Both the position numbers and the translations under genes were made by a program. A model generated the notes under the pieces. The model worked only from the letters and a program-made list of their open reading frames with translations. It was not told the origin of the DNA and did not search any database. From DATEPR01 sp036503065 (lineage in GTDB: Bacteria; Actinomycetota; Actinomycetes; Mycobacteriales; Pseudonocardiaceae): a DNA stretch of 25,363 nt. The stretch is taken from contig DASXXM010000055.1 of the NCBI GenBank assembly GCA_036503065.1, positions 1-25,363 on the forward strand. The letters run 5' to 3'. Shown here piece after piece: positions 6,902 through 16,400 of this stretch; within the stretch, counting starts at the first letter, position 1, and every line of letters begins with the position of its first letter.

Positions 6902-7993
6902 ATGACGGACTTCGACCGGGTCGCCGGTGATCCGGTCGGCGACACGGTCGGCGACCGGATCGGCCACACGGTCGGTGTCGAGGACCTGTTGGAGTCCACG
7001 GAGGACGAAGCCACGGTTCGGCGGCGCCGCCGTTGGGGCCGGATCGCGGTGCAGGTCAGCCTGGGGCTGCTGGCACTGCTCATCCTCGGCGTGGCCGGAC
7101 TGTTGTGGAACGTGACCGACTCGGTGACCGGCTCGGTCCACACCGTACCGGTCGCCGCGCTGCCGCCCGCGCCGGCGAACCCGGTCGGCAAGCCGCTGAC
7201 GGTGTTGCTCCTCGGCTCGGACCTGCGCGCCGGTGCGGACGCCGCCGACGGCGTGACCGGCCAGCGGGCCGACGCGATCATGCTGATCCGGTTCAGCCCC
7301 GACCGCAGCCGGATCGACGTCATGTCCATCCCGCGCGACTCCTGGGTACCCATCCAGGGCATCGGCACCGCGAAGATCAACGCGTCGCTCGGCGGCGGGC
7401 CGTCGCTGGTGGTGCGGACCGTGCAGGCGCTCACCGGCATCCGGATCGACCACGTGATGTTGATGGACTTCGGCGGCGTCCGCGACCTGACCACGGCGCT
7501 GGGCGGCGTCACCGTGATCAACGAGCGGGCCTCCACCGACCCGAGGAACGGCTCGCACTTCGACGCGGGCCCGCTGACTCTGTCCGGTGATCGCGCGTTG
7601 ACGTTCGTGCGGCAGCGCTACGGCCTGCCCGGCGGCGACTTCGACCGGATCGCCCGCCAGCAGCAGCTCGTCGCGGCCATCTCGCAGAAGCTGAAGAAGG
7701 AGAACCTGGTCGCCGATCCGTGGCTGGCGAAGGACGTGGTGCAGGTCGTGGCGGACAGCCTGACCGTGGACGCCGGCATGACGTCCACGCTGATGACCCA
7801 GATTCTGGTCGACATCGTGTCCACGCCACCGCAGGGCGTCCATTTCTACACCGCGCCGTCCGCGGGCTTCGGCGTCTCGTCCGACGGCCAGGACTACGTC
7901 CGGCTGGACATGGCCAAGTTCTCGGCGGCCTGCCTCGCGATGCGCACCGACAAGCCGATATTGCTGCCGGGCACGCCGATCAAGCTGCCCTGA
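6902..7993 (+). CDS. LytR-CpsA-Psr (LCP) family cell-wall ligase
   Basis: This 363-residue membrane protein attaches glycopolymers to peptidoglycan from polyprenyl-phosphate carriers. A cytoplasmic N-terminus with a short repeated segment (GDPVGDTVGDRIGHTVGV) and a basic patch (RRRRRWGR) precede one transmembrane helix (about 47-69). The extracellular LCP domain has VLLLGSDLR (102-109), RADAIMLI, MSIPRDSWV with Arg145 and Asp146, KINASLGGG with Lys158, and the R-x-R...D-x-x-R-x-x-R-Q-Q segment (FVRQRYGLPGGDFDRIARQQ), all typical pyrophosphate/lipid-phosphate binding residues. It lacks the C-terminal LytR_C domain of longer homologues. The start choice rests on the promoter directly upstream. 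Confidence 0.93.
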   Translation: MTDFDRVAGDPVGDTVGDRIGHTVGVEDLLESTEDEATVRRRRRWGRIAVQVSLGLLALLILGVAGLLWNVTDSVTGSVHTVPVAALPPAPANPVGKPLTVLLLGSDLRAGADAADGVTGQRADAIMLIRFSPDRSRIDVMSIPRDSWVPIQGIGTAKINASLGGGPSLVVRTVQALTGIRIDHVMLMDFGGVRDLTTALGGVTVINERASTDPRNGSHFDAGPLTLSGDRALTFVRQRYGLPGGDFDRIARQQQLVAAISQKLKKENLVADPWLAKDVVQVVADSLTVDAGMTSTLMTQILVDIVSTPPQGVHFYTAPSAGFGVSSDGQDYVRLDMAKFSAACLAMRTDKPILLPGTPIKLP

Positions 7994-8112
7994 CCGTCGA
8001 TCCTGCCCTGACCACCCGTCCGTCGTCGCGGAACCGACGATCGGCCGTATTCCTGCCTGCTCATGTCCGGCACAGTCGGAGGGGTTCCCACGAGACTGAT
8101 GAGGTTTCGAAC

Positions 8113-9771
8113 ATGAGAAGGACGCTGACGCTCGCCCTCTTACCGCTGACCGTTGCCGCTGTCGCCCTGCCGCCCGCCGCCGCCGCGCAACCCGCGCACA
8201 CCGCGTCGGCGGTCGGCGCGGCGCCTGCCGTGCACCCGAACCCCGACCACATCAGGACGTTGACCGCCGTCCTGCAGAACATGAAGCAGAACTACACGAC
8301 GTTCGCGCGCCAGACGCCGGGACCGCAGGACATCTTCGACTACAACATCGGTGACCTGTGGCTCAAGGGCATCGACGGCACCGGCACCACGATCGCGCTG
8401 ATCGAGGGCTGGGACGACCCACAGATCAACACCGTGGTCCAGAAGTTCGACGCGCGGTACGGCCTGCCCGACCCGACCATCGAGACCATTTTCCCGTCCG
8501 GCAACGGACAACTGCCCGCGGTCTGCCCGCCCGGCATGGTCGCCCTGCAGAGTTACGGCTCGTGCGACGCGTGGGTTGGCGAACTCCGACTCGACGTCAT
8601 AGCGGCCCACCTGATCGCGCCGTACGCGAAGATCGTGATCAGCGCGACCCCGGCCGACAGCGAGGTCGTCGACGACACGGCGAGCCAGGTCGCGCCGCCG
8701 GAAATGATGCAGGCCCTGGAATTCATCGGCGCCCACCACCTGGCCGACGCCATTTCCATCAGCGACGGCACCGGCGAGAGCACCTACAACGACAAGGCCG
8801 AGATCAACGCACAGGACCCCGGCCTGCTGTCCGCGGCGGCCGCCGGCATTCCGGTGATGGTGGCGACGGGTGACTGCGGCGTCGTGCAGAACCTGGCCGT
8901 GGCCAACGCGCAGTGCGGCAACACCACGGCAACCCCGGACACCGCGGCATGGGACGACTCGCCGTGGGTGACCGCCGTCGGCGGGAGCGTGCCCAACCTC
9001 GACAAGACCACCGGCACGCGGGTCGGCCCCGATCCGGTGTGGCACGTCAGGGGCATCTTCTCCGAGGGCGCCGGCTATTCGTCGGTGTACCAGCGGCCGA
9101 GTTACCAGGACCGGGTCAGTGCCATCACCGGCAGTGACATGCGTTCGGTCCCGGACATCACCATGGACGCGCAGGACGGCACGTCGGAGGCGGCCCCACT
9201 GTTCGCGGGCGTGCTCGCACTGGCGGCACAGCTCAACCACGGCGCGGTCGGCCCGGTCAACAGCGCGCTCTACCAGGTGCTCGGCCCACGCGGCACCCAG
9301 AGCGGCATCGCGGACGTGATCACCGGTGACAACTCGGTCCCGGCGGGAAAGACCAGCGCCGCCGTGCCCGGCTTCACGGCGACCGCAGGCTTCGACGTGG
9401 CCACCGGCTGGGGCACCATCGACGGGAGCAGGTTCGTCCCGGCACTGGTCGCCGCGACCCGGGACCAGGAACACGGTTCGCCGCGGCAACAGGCCGCGGA
9501 CGCGTTGGCCCGCCTGCAACACGGAATCCGCATGACGGCGGGGAACATCCCGTCCGGTCAGTCGAGTTACCTGTTCGCGGGCGGCTTCCTGCCACTGCAT
9601 CCGATCACGCTGGCCGTGGACGGCAGGACGATCGCGACCCTGACCGCGAACACGCTCGGCACGGTCACCTATGCGGTCGATCCGTCCCTGCTGGCACTGG
9701 CGACGGGCCGGCACACGCTGACCCTGCACAGCCTCCTGCTGACCCAGACGACGACATTCCGCAGCAGCTGA
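8113..9771 (+). CDS. Secreted S53 (sedolisin/kumamolisin-like) serine-carboxyl peptidase
   Basis: The 552-residue exported protein begins with a signal peptide (MRRTLTLALLPLTVAAVALP, then PAAAAQ). The S53 catalytic residues are all visible: Glu157 and Asp161 in GELRLD, Asp254 (oxyanion) in VATGDCG and nucleophile Ser358 in DGTSEAAPLFAG. The terminal calcium site is recognisable as IADVITGDN (Asp401) and FDVATGWGTIDG. The large activation pro-domain normally found before the catalytic domain is missing: only about 55 residues lie between the signal peptide and the start of catalytic homology. About 100 C-terminal residues after the calcium site form an extra beta-rich domain. The start at 8113 has GAGG eight bases upstream. 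A hairpin terminator follows. Confidence 0.92.
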   Translation: MRRTLTLALLPLTVAAVALPPAAAAQPAHTASAVGAAPAVHPNPDHIRTLTAVLQNMKQNYTTFARQTPGPQDIFDYNIGDLWLKGIDGTGTTIALIEGWDDPQINTVVQKFDARYGLPDPTIETIFPSGNGQLPAVCPPGMVALQSYGSCDAWVGELRLDVIAAHLIAPYAKIVISATPADSEVVDDTASQVAPPEMMQALEFIGAHHLADAISISDGTGESTYNDKAEINAQDPGLLSAAAAGIPVMVATGDCGVVQNLAVANAQCGNTTATPDTAAWDDSPWVTAVGGSVPNLDKTTGTRVGPDPVWHVRGIFSEGAGYSSVYQRPSYQDRVSAITGSDMRSVPDITMDAQDGTSEAAPLFAGVLALAAQLNHGAVGPVNSALYQVLGPRGTQSGIADVITGDNSVPAGKTSAAVPGFTATAGFDVATGWGTIDGSRFVPALVAATRDQEHGSPRQQAADALARLQHGIRMTAGNIPSGQSSYLFAGGFLPLHPITLAVDGRTIATLTANTLGTVTYAVDPSLLALATGRHTLTLHSLLLTQTTTFRSS

Positions 9772-9789
9772 GCTGAATTACGACCAAGA

Positions 9790-9819
9790 GGCCGGGGTGG
9801 GCATTACGACACCCCGGCC
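9790..9819 (+). terminator. Intrinsic-type hairpin after the S53 peptidase
   Basis: A perfect 10-bp inverted repeat, GGCCGGGGTG (9790-9799) and CACCCCGGCC (9810-9819), encloses a 10-base loop and lies 18 bp after the peptidase stop. There is no T-run, as is common in actinomycetes. It separates the peptidase unit from the conflict-system genes that start at 9877. Confidence 0.8.
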
Positions 9820-9876
9820 CCGTCGTGCGCACGGCACAATGGCCGTTGGGGGCACGATGACAACGGAGGCGGCGAC

Positions 9877-10677
9877 ATGGGTGGCGTCTTCATCAACTAC
9901 CGATACGTCGACAATCCGCTTGGCGTCGCCGGCATCCGCCAACACCTGGCCGGCGAGTTCGGCCCTGAGCTGATCTTCCGCGACTGCGATTCGTTGGAGG
10001 CCGGCACGCATTACCCGACCGGTATCAGAGCCGCCCTGGAAAACGCGGACGTGGTGCTCGCGGTGATCGGCCCGCAGTGGCTCACCCTGACCGATCCCGA
10101 GACCGGTCTGCGCCTGATAGACCGGCCCGCGGACTGGGTCCGCCAGGAACTCGCGACCGCGTTCCGGCGAAAGATCACGGTCCTGCCGGTGCTGCTGAAG
10201 GACACCCCGGAAAGCGCGGGCCCGCCCATTCCGGCCGATCTTCCCGCCGACATCCGCCCGCTGGCCGGCATCCAGGCTTTCGAGATCAGCCAACGCACCT
10301 TCGGCGCCGACCTGGCCGGCCTCACCCGACAACTGATCCGGCTGCTCCCGACGCCGGCCCGTCCGACACCGCGCGGCGCACCGTCCCGAGAAGTCTTCTT
10401 CAGTCTGGTGACCGCCCTGGAGGCCATGCCCTGCCTGCGGCACGAGGACACCAGAGAACGGCTCGTCAACCAACTGCGGCCGACCATCGCGCGCGCCGTC
10501 CGATACAGTTCCCAACGCAGCGGGTACGCGATCAACATCATCCGCACGTGCCTCGATTACGAGGGCGGCCTGGCCGAGATGATAGCCACGATCCGCGAGA
10601 TCGACGGCGCCGACTCGTTGCCGTTGCAACGCCTGGTCGCGATATCGCGGCAACTGTCACCGGAAATCGCCGGATGA
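9877..10677 (+). CDS. TIR domain protein with C-terminal effector-associated domain EAD2
   Basis: The N-terminal half (about 1-135) is a TIR fold: GGVFINYRYVDN at strand A, LIFRDCDSLEAGTHY for the box-2-like region, ALENADVVLAVIGPQW for strand C, and DWVRQELATAF, where Glu91 stands at the place of the NADase catalytic glutamate. After a Pro-rich linker, residues about 172-258 match effector-associated domain 2: R-x-x-L...L, R-x-x-x-x-x-x-x-I-x-x-C and GGLAEMIATIR. EADs are proposed to recruit effectors to NTPase-containing conflict systems by homotypic contact. GGAGG lies seven bases before the ATG. It is the first gene of a + strand run with VMAP, MoxR and vWA-STAND-TPR genes. TIR-like FxsC of FxSxx-COOH systems is a related possibility; NADase activity is not shown by sequence alone. 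Confidence 0.85.
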   Translation: MGGVFINYRYVDNPLGVAGIRQHLAGEFGPELIFRDCDSLEAGTHYPTGIRAALENADVVLAVIGPQWLTLTDPETGLRLIDRPADWVRQELATAFRRKITVLPVLLKDTPESAGPPIPADLPADIRPLAGIQAFEISQRTFGADLAGLTRQLIRLLPTPARPTPRGAPSREVFFSLVTALEAMPCLRHEDTRERLVNQLRPTIARAVRYSSQRSGYAINIIRTCLDYEGGLAEMIATIREIDGADSLPLQRLVAISRQLSPEIAG

Positions 10678-10825
10678 CGGCCGTGGGCCGCCGGGCAGGA
10701 CAGAAACGGGACAACAACGTGACGATTCCGGTCCGGCCCGTTAACTGTGGCTGACCATCAGGTCGCGGACTATTGCGCGGAATCGGCACCGGGGTCACCC
10801 TTCAGTTGATCGGGGAGGACGCGCG

Positions 10826-12337
10826 ATGACGTTGACCGAGGACAACGACGTACGGCTCCGGATCGAACGGGACTTCGTCGACACACTCGAGCGGTGCCCG
10901 CCACTGCGCGAGGAGTCCAGCCGAGATCTCGTGGTGGCCAGTCTCGGCAGGCGGTTCGGTGGCGAACTCAGCCTGCGCAGGCAGACCACGGCGCGGATGA
11001 ACATCATGGAACTCGTCCGCGTGTGCGCGGGACAGCCCCGCGGCCTTGAACTGCTCGTCGACCAGGTGCGATTCGTCGACCCGCTGGCCCCGGAACTGCC
11101 CGACCTCTGGCACCTGTGCGACGAATGGCAGGCGGCGCACACCTTGGCCGACCTGTGGTCGGACCTGCGCGCCCTGTTGCTGCCGCTGCGCCTGTCCGCG
11201 GGGGGCGACGCGACCGAGTTGGCAGTCCTGCGCGAACTGGCCGCCGCGGCCACCGAATCACGCCTGCCGGAACTGCCGAAACAGTGCTCGACGCTGTGGC
11301 GCCTCTTCGTGTACCTGGTGGGTTCCAACGCGGGCCCGCACGCGCCACCGCCGTGCATGGTCCTGCTGGACTGCGTCGCCGCGCGGGTGTTCGACCCCGT
11401 GCTGGTCAGGAAGGTGCGCGAGTGGAACGCCAACCTGGCACGGCGGTGGCGGCTCTCGGCGCAACTCGACGCGGCGCCGTGGCGACAGGCGATGCACCAG
11501 CACGACACCCAGTCCGTCTGTCTGATCATCCAGGTCGACCCGGACGCGATGGACAGCGGCCAACTGCTGATCTCGCACTGGCGGCAGTGGGATCCGCACG
11601 CCTGGCGGCCGCAGCGCGGCGACGACAAGGTCATCGCCGCGCAGGCGCTGGAATCCGAGGTCGACAACCTCGTCGCCGAAATGGAGATCGAACTCGGCGC
11701 GAGCGCCGACGCCGCGCGGATCTCGGACATCGGACTCGAGTTCGTACTGCCGGCCGAACTGTTGAACTTTCCGGTGCAACATCTGCGCAAGAGCGCGCTC
11801 GCGGACGAGACCGTGCCGCTCGCGGTCGACCATCCGGTCGTGATCCGCAGCCTGGAACGCCTGCGTATGCCGCGCCTGCATCTGGCGTGGCACCGGCGGT
11901 GGGCGCGAATGGCGAGCGAGCAGGCGCGCCCGTACTGGAGCCAGCCAAGTGGCCTTGACTACTTCGGCCGGCTCAGCACCCAACTGCACGCGAACGAACA
12001 CGTTGTCTCACTGGTGCTCAGCCAACCGCCGGAACCGGGCAACAAGATCGCGGCCAAGGAGATCAACGCGGCGCTGCGCGCCGGTATACCGGCAATCATC
12101 TGGCATCGCGTCGACTGCTCATTGCGCGAGTTCCGGGAGGCGGTCACCACAATGGTGGCGGATGGGGCACTGGTCCGGCTGCCGCAACGTGTCGCCGAGT
12201 TGCGACGTGCCGCGCTGCAGTTCGGCGCCGCGACTCCCGGTCACCCGGGATGGGGGATCGCGCTACTGTGGGATGACGCGTCGCGATTTCCGGAGCCTCC
12301 GAAAGGAATGGCCGATGGCCGCTGGGGGAGGCCGTGA
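10826..12337 (+). CDS. VMAP-type protein (EAD2 plus vWA-MoxR associated C-terminal domain)
   Basis: The 503-residue protein begins with a second EAD2 copy (about 8-88: FVDTLERCPPLREESSRDLV ... MNIMELVRVC ... GLELLVDQVRFVD). The middle (about 110-230) is helical without a recognised motif. The C-terminal half has the VMAP-C style: a predicted beta segment SVCLIIQVDPDAMDSGQLLI, conserved IGLEFVLPAELLNFPV, a PxVIRSLERL segment, WHRRW, and the closing GWGIALLWDDASRFPEPP. VMAP proteins are the invariant third partner of vWA and MoxR proteins in ternary conflict systems; their biochemical role is unproven. GGGGAGG precedes the ATG by seven bases. It lies 148 bp after the TIR gene and its stop is directly followed by the MoxR start, so VMAP and MoxR form one unit. 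Confidence 0.8.
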   Translation: MTLTEDNDVRLRIERDFVDTLERCPPLREESSRDLVVASLGRRFGGELSLRRQTTARMNIMELVRVCAGQPRGLELLVDQVRFVDPLAPELPDLWHLCDEWQAAHTLADLWSDLRALLLPLRLSAGGDATELAVLRELAAAATESRLPELPKQCSTLWRLFVYLVGSNAGPHAPPPCMVLLDCVAARVFDPVLVRKVREWNANLARRWRLSAQLDAAPWRQAMHQHDTQSVCLIIQVDPDAMDSGQLLISHWRQWDPHAWRPQRGDDKVIAAQALESEVDNLVAEMEIELGASADAARISDIGLEFVLPAELLNFPVQHLRKSALADETVPLAVDHPVVIRSLERLRMPRLHLAWHRRWARMASEQARPYWSQPSGLDYFGRLSTQLHANEHVVSLVLSQPPEPGNKIAAKEINAALRAGIPAIIWHRVDCSLREFREAVTTMVADGALVRLPQRVAELRRAALQFGAATPGHPGWGIALLWDDASRFPEPPKGMADGRWGRP

Positions 12338-12338
12338 C

Positions 12339-13388
12339 GTGAACCCGTCCGATGAGCCCGCCGGTTCCGGTGGTTCGTCGTCCGCCCCGCCGAAGTGGTG
12401 GTTGTATCGGGGGACCGGCCAACCACTCGAATTGGCCGAGCGCGACCGCAGATGGCCGCCGCCCCCGCCGTGGCGGACCTTCCCGGCAACCGCCGACCTG
12501 CCGATACCCCCGTTGGACGAGGCGGAAACACGGCGCCGGATCGGCGGTGAATCCGTCGCGCATTCGACCGATCCGCAAGCCGTTGCGATGGTCAACGCGG
12601 CCATCTACCTCCGGCGGCCGGTGATCGTGACCGGTCGGCCCGGCTCGGGAAAGTCCGCGCTGGCACACATGATTTCCCGGGAACTGGGGCTGGGCAGAGT
12701 GCTGCGCTGGCCGATCACGAGCCGCACGACGCTGCACTCCGGCCTGTACGAGTACGACGCGTTCGGCCGTGCGCAGGCGGTCGGCAGCAACGCCAATACC
12801 GACATCGGGAACTTCGTTCATCTCGGCGCCCTGGGCACCGCGTTGTTGCCGCACCGGCTGCCCAGGGTGCTACTGGTCGACGAATTGGACAAGAGCGACA
12901 TCGATCTGCCCAACGACCTGCTCTCGGTGTTCGAGGAGGGCGAATTCGCCATCAAGGAACTGGTCCGTGTCCGGGACCGGCAACCGGAGGTCATGGTGCA
13001 CGCCGCCGACCCGGGCGTGAAAGCGCCGATACGGGACGGCATCGTCCGGTGCCGCGCATTCCCGATCATCGTGATAACCAGCAACGGTGAACGCGAGTTC
13101 CCGCCCGCGCTGCTGCGGCGCTGCCTTACCCTGGAAATTCCCGACCCGGACATCAACCGGCTGGCCCAAATGGTGGCGGCGCACTTCCAGAACGACACGG
13201 ACGGCGTGGTCCCGGCGCTGGTGCGCCGGTTCGTCGCGGCGCGGGCGGAGAAGGGCGGCCTTGCCGCCGACCAACTGCTCAACGCGGTCCATCTCGTCAC
13301 CGCGGGCGCGATCGATCCGCAGGACACCGAGGACTGGCCAGAACTCCTCGACGCGATCTGGCATCGGCTGTCGGGCGGCACCGTATGA
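12339..13388 (+). CDS. MoxR-type AAA+ ATPase of the ternary conflict system
   Basis: This 349-residue protein has a disordered Pro-rich N-terminus (PPKWWLYRGTGQPLELAERD) and one AAA+ domain: Walker A GRPGSGKS (99-106), Walker B VLLVDELDK (177-185), a sensor-1 segment IIVITSNGEREF, and the arginine finger in PPALLRRC. The insert before sensor 1 (FAIKELVRVRDRQPE ... VRCRAFPIIVITSN) is as in MoxR ATPases, which remodel vWA partner proteins. The GTG at 12339 was chosen because GGGGGAGG lies seven bases before it; an ATG at 12315, inside the VMAP gene and with its own AAAGGA, is the alternative and would add eight residues. The gene abuts VMAP upstream and is followed after 43 bp by the vWA-STAND-TPR gene. 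Confidence 0.85.
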   Translation: MNPSDEPAGSGGSSSAPPKWWLYRGTGQPLELAERDRRWPPPPPWRTFPATADLPIPPLDEAETRRRIGGESVAHSTDPQAVAMVNAAIYLRRPVIVTGRPGSGKSALAHMISRELGLGRVLRWPITSRTTLHSGLYEYDAFGRAQAVGSNANTDIGNFVHLGALGTALLPHRLPRVLLVDELDKSDIDLPNDLLSVFEEGEFAIKELVRVRDRQPEVMVHAADPGVKAPIRDGIVRCRAFPIIVITSNGEREFPPALLRRCLTLEIPDPDINRLAQMVAAHFQNDTDGVVPALVRRFVAARAEKGGLAADQLLNAVHLVTAGAIDPQDTEDWPELLDAIWHRLSGGTV

Positions 13389-13431
13389 CGACGACACCGC
13401 ACCGACCGACCACACCTCGCCGGGGCCACCG

Positions 13432-16400
13432 GTGGGAGACGTAACGGGCAACGGCGTTCCGAACGTGACGTCGGCGGTCCTGGCCGACCTCACGGCACGA
13501 GACCTGGCCGACGCCATCTGGCTCGCGCACCAGTGGCACACGATCGACCGGTCCGCCACGTCGGCCGAGTTGCTGCCGCGGGCCGGCGCACCGGACGGCC
13601 TGCCGTCCGCAACGGCGCAGGCGCCTGCCGATTCGGCCGATCCGGCACCCGACCCGGTCGGCCCCGACAACGCGCTGTCCGTCGCACAGCGGCTCGCCAT
13701 GGCTCCGCTGTCCGGGCCGCCGCGGAACCTGGCAGGCCAACCGTTCGGGTTGCTGGCGTTGCCCCTGCGGCCGAAACTGGACAGGGCGATTCCCGGTGCG
13801 CTACGGCCGCTGCGCCAGGTGCTCCCGTCGCACCACGCGCGGGAACTGGACGAGGAGGCGACCGCGGAACGCGCCGTGGTGGACCCCCGCTGGCTGCCGG
13901 TGTTCACGCCGGCACCGGAACGCCGCTGGAATGTCGTCCTGGTGGTCGACAACAGCCCGGCCATGGCGCTGTGGCGGTCCACCGCACGGGAGTTCGCCGC
14001 GATGCTGATCCGGCAGGGCGCGTTCCAACACATTCAGGTACGGCTGCTGGACGGCGACGGCGAGCACGGATTCACCTTGCGCGGCAACACCCCGGCCGCG
14101 CCGCGGCACGGCATCGCCGAACTGTTCGATCCGACCGGCAGGCGGATCGTCCTGGTGCTCACCGACGGCTCCGCCCGCGGTTGGCGCACCGGCGCCGCGT
14201 TGTCGGTGCTGCGGCGGTGGGGTCGTACCATGCCGGTCGCCGTGCTCCACCTGCTGCCGTGGACGTTGTGGCAGCGCACCGGGTTCGCGACGCATCGGCT
14301 CCGATTCCGGGGACCGGCGCCCGGCGCGCCGAACCAGCGACTGCGGTGGCAACCCCAGGTCACGGCCGCGGAACCGCTCTACGAGGATCTCACCGACACG
14401 GTGCCGATTCCGGTGCTGGGCCTTGGCGCGCGCTGGCTCGCGTCGTGGTCCAGGTTGGTCGCCGGCACCACGTCCGGCTGGACCGATCTGCCGGCTGCCC
14501 TGGTCGGCCGCGAGTCCGCGGACGCGCCGAATCCCGGCGGGCCGGCCCAGCCCGCTCGTCAGGTCGCCGAATTCCGTGCCGCCGCAACGCCGATCACCTT
14601 CGAGCTCGCCACGTATCTGGCGGCCGCCCCACTGGCTCTGGACCTGATGTGCCAGGTACAGCAGACACTGCTGCCGGGATCGGACCTCGCGCACCTGTCC
14701 GAATTCCTGGCCAGCGGGCTGGTCGAATCGATCACACCGGTCGAGGCGGGGCCGGTCCGGCTCGGCTTCGAATTCGGACCCGGGGTACGCGAGGAACTGC
14801 TCGCCGCGGGCCGTCGCGCCACCACCGCGCACGTCATGCGGGTGGTCGAGGAATGCCTTGCCGACACCGTGCCGGAAGCCCGTGGTTTCGGCCGGAACCT
14901 GGACGACGAACCATCGGATGCCGCGCCACCGGCCGGCACCGCGTTGAGTGACGCCTTTCTGCGGGTCGAGATGGCGGCGCTGGGCGCGATGTCCGGAAAT
15001 CATCTGGCGGCCGCGCGGAAACTGCGGCAAAGGCTCACCGGAGGGCAGCGCACCGACCGGAACGGACCACCCGCTCCGGCGCCCGGCACGAGTTATCGTC
15101 AATCGGGCAGGACCCCGAGTCCCACGGAGCTCAATCCACGCACAGGAGTAGTCCAAGTGCCAAGGACTGATCGGTTGACCGAAGAGCGACGGACGCGGCC
15201 GACCACCTCACCGATGGTCTGGGGCGGCGTGCCCCCGCGTAACCCGAATTTCACCGGCCGGGAGGAACTGCTGGAGCAGTTGAACCAGCGCCTCGAGCCC
15301 GGCGCGACGACGGCGGTGCTGCCGCAGGCGCTGCACGGTCTCGGTGGGGTGGGCAAGTCGCAGCTCGCGGTCGAGTACGCCTACCGGCACCGCGGGGATT
15401 TCGACGTCATCTGGTGGATTCCGGCGGAACTGCCGGTGCAGATCCAGAGTTCGCTGATGGAACTGGGTCAACGCCTCGGTCTTGTGGAGAGCAACGAGGT
15501 CAATGTCGTGGTCAGCGTCGTCATGGACGCGCTCAAGGGCAGCGCGCGTGGTGGCCGCCAGATTCCGGCGAACTGGCTGCTCGTGTTCGACAACGCGGAA
15601 GATCCGGAAAGCGTCATGCCGTATCTGCCCAATGGTGGCCCCGGCCGGATCCTGGTTACCTCACGCAACTCGCAGTGGCTCAACCTGGCCCGCCCCCTTG
15701 AGGTCGACGTGTTCCAGCGGGACGAAAGCGTCGAACTGTTGCAGCGCAGGGGACCGGAACTGGACGACGGCGACGCGGACCGCCTCGCGTCCGCGCTCGG
15801 TGACCTGCCACTGGCGATCGAGCAGGCGGCGGCCTGGCGTGCGGAAACCGGCATGCCCGCCGAGGAGTACATCCAGTTGCTCAACGAGAAACAGGCCGAG
15901 ATGTTGGGCCTGCCGGGGCCGCTGGACTACCAACGGTCCGTCGCGGCCGCGTGGAACCTGTCGCTGGACAAACTTCAGGCCAGCAACCCGACCGCGCTGC
16001 GCATTCTCCAGGTCTGCGCCTTCTTCGCACCGGAACCCATTCCGCGTGCCATGTTCGCCAATGGCCGCAGCGTATCCGTGCTGCCCGACCTGGACAGGGC
16101 GCTGCGCGATCGGCTGCGGCTGAACGAGGCGATCCGGGACATCAACCGTTACGCGCTGGCCCGCATCGACCACCGCAACAACTCGATCCAGATGCACCGA
16201 CTCGTCCAGGCGGTGCTGATCACCCAGATGAGCGAGGAGGAGCAGGACGTCCTGCGGCACGGCGCCCACCTGCTGCTCGCCGCCAACCTGCCGGACGCGC
16301 CGGACGACGACGAGCAGTGGCCGAAGTACGGCCAGTTGTATCCGCACGTCATCGCGTCGAACGCGATCGAATGCGAGGACTCGGCGGTGCGCGAACTCGT

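Noticed and set aside
13385..13444. ATG overlapping the MoxR stop as ATGA, suggesting a coupled start for the next gene.
   Set aside because: It is not in the frame of the vWA-STAND-TPR gene and reaches a stop after 19 codons.
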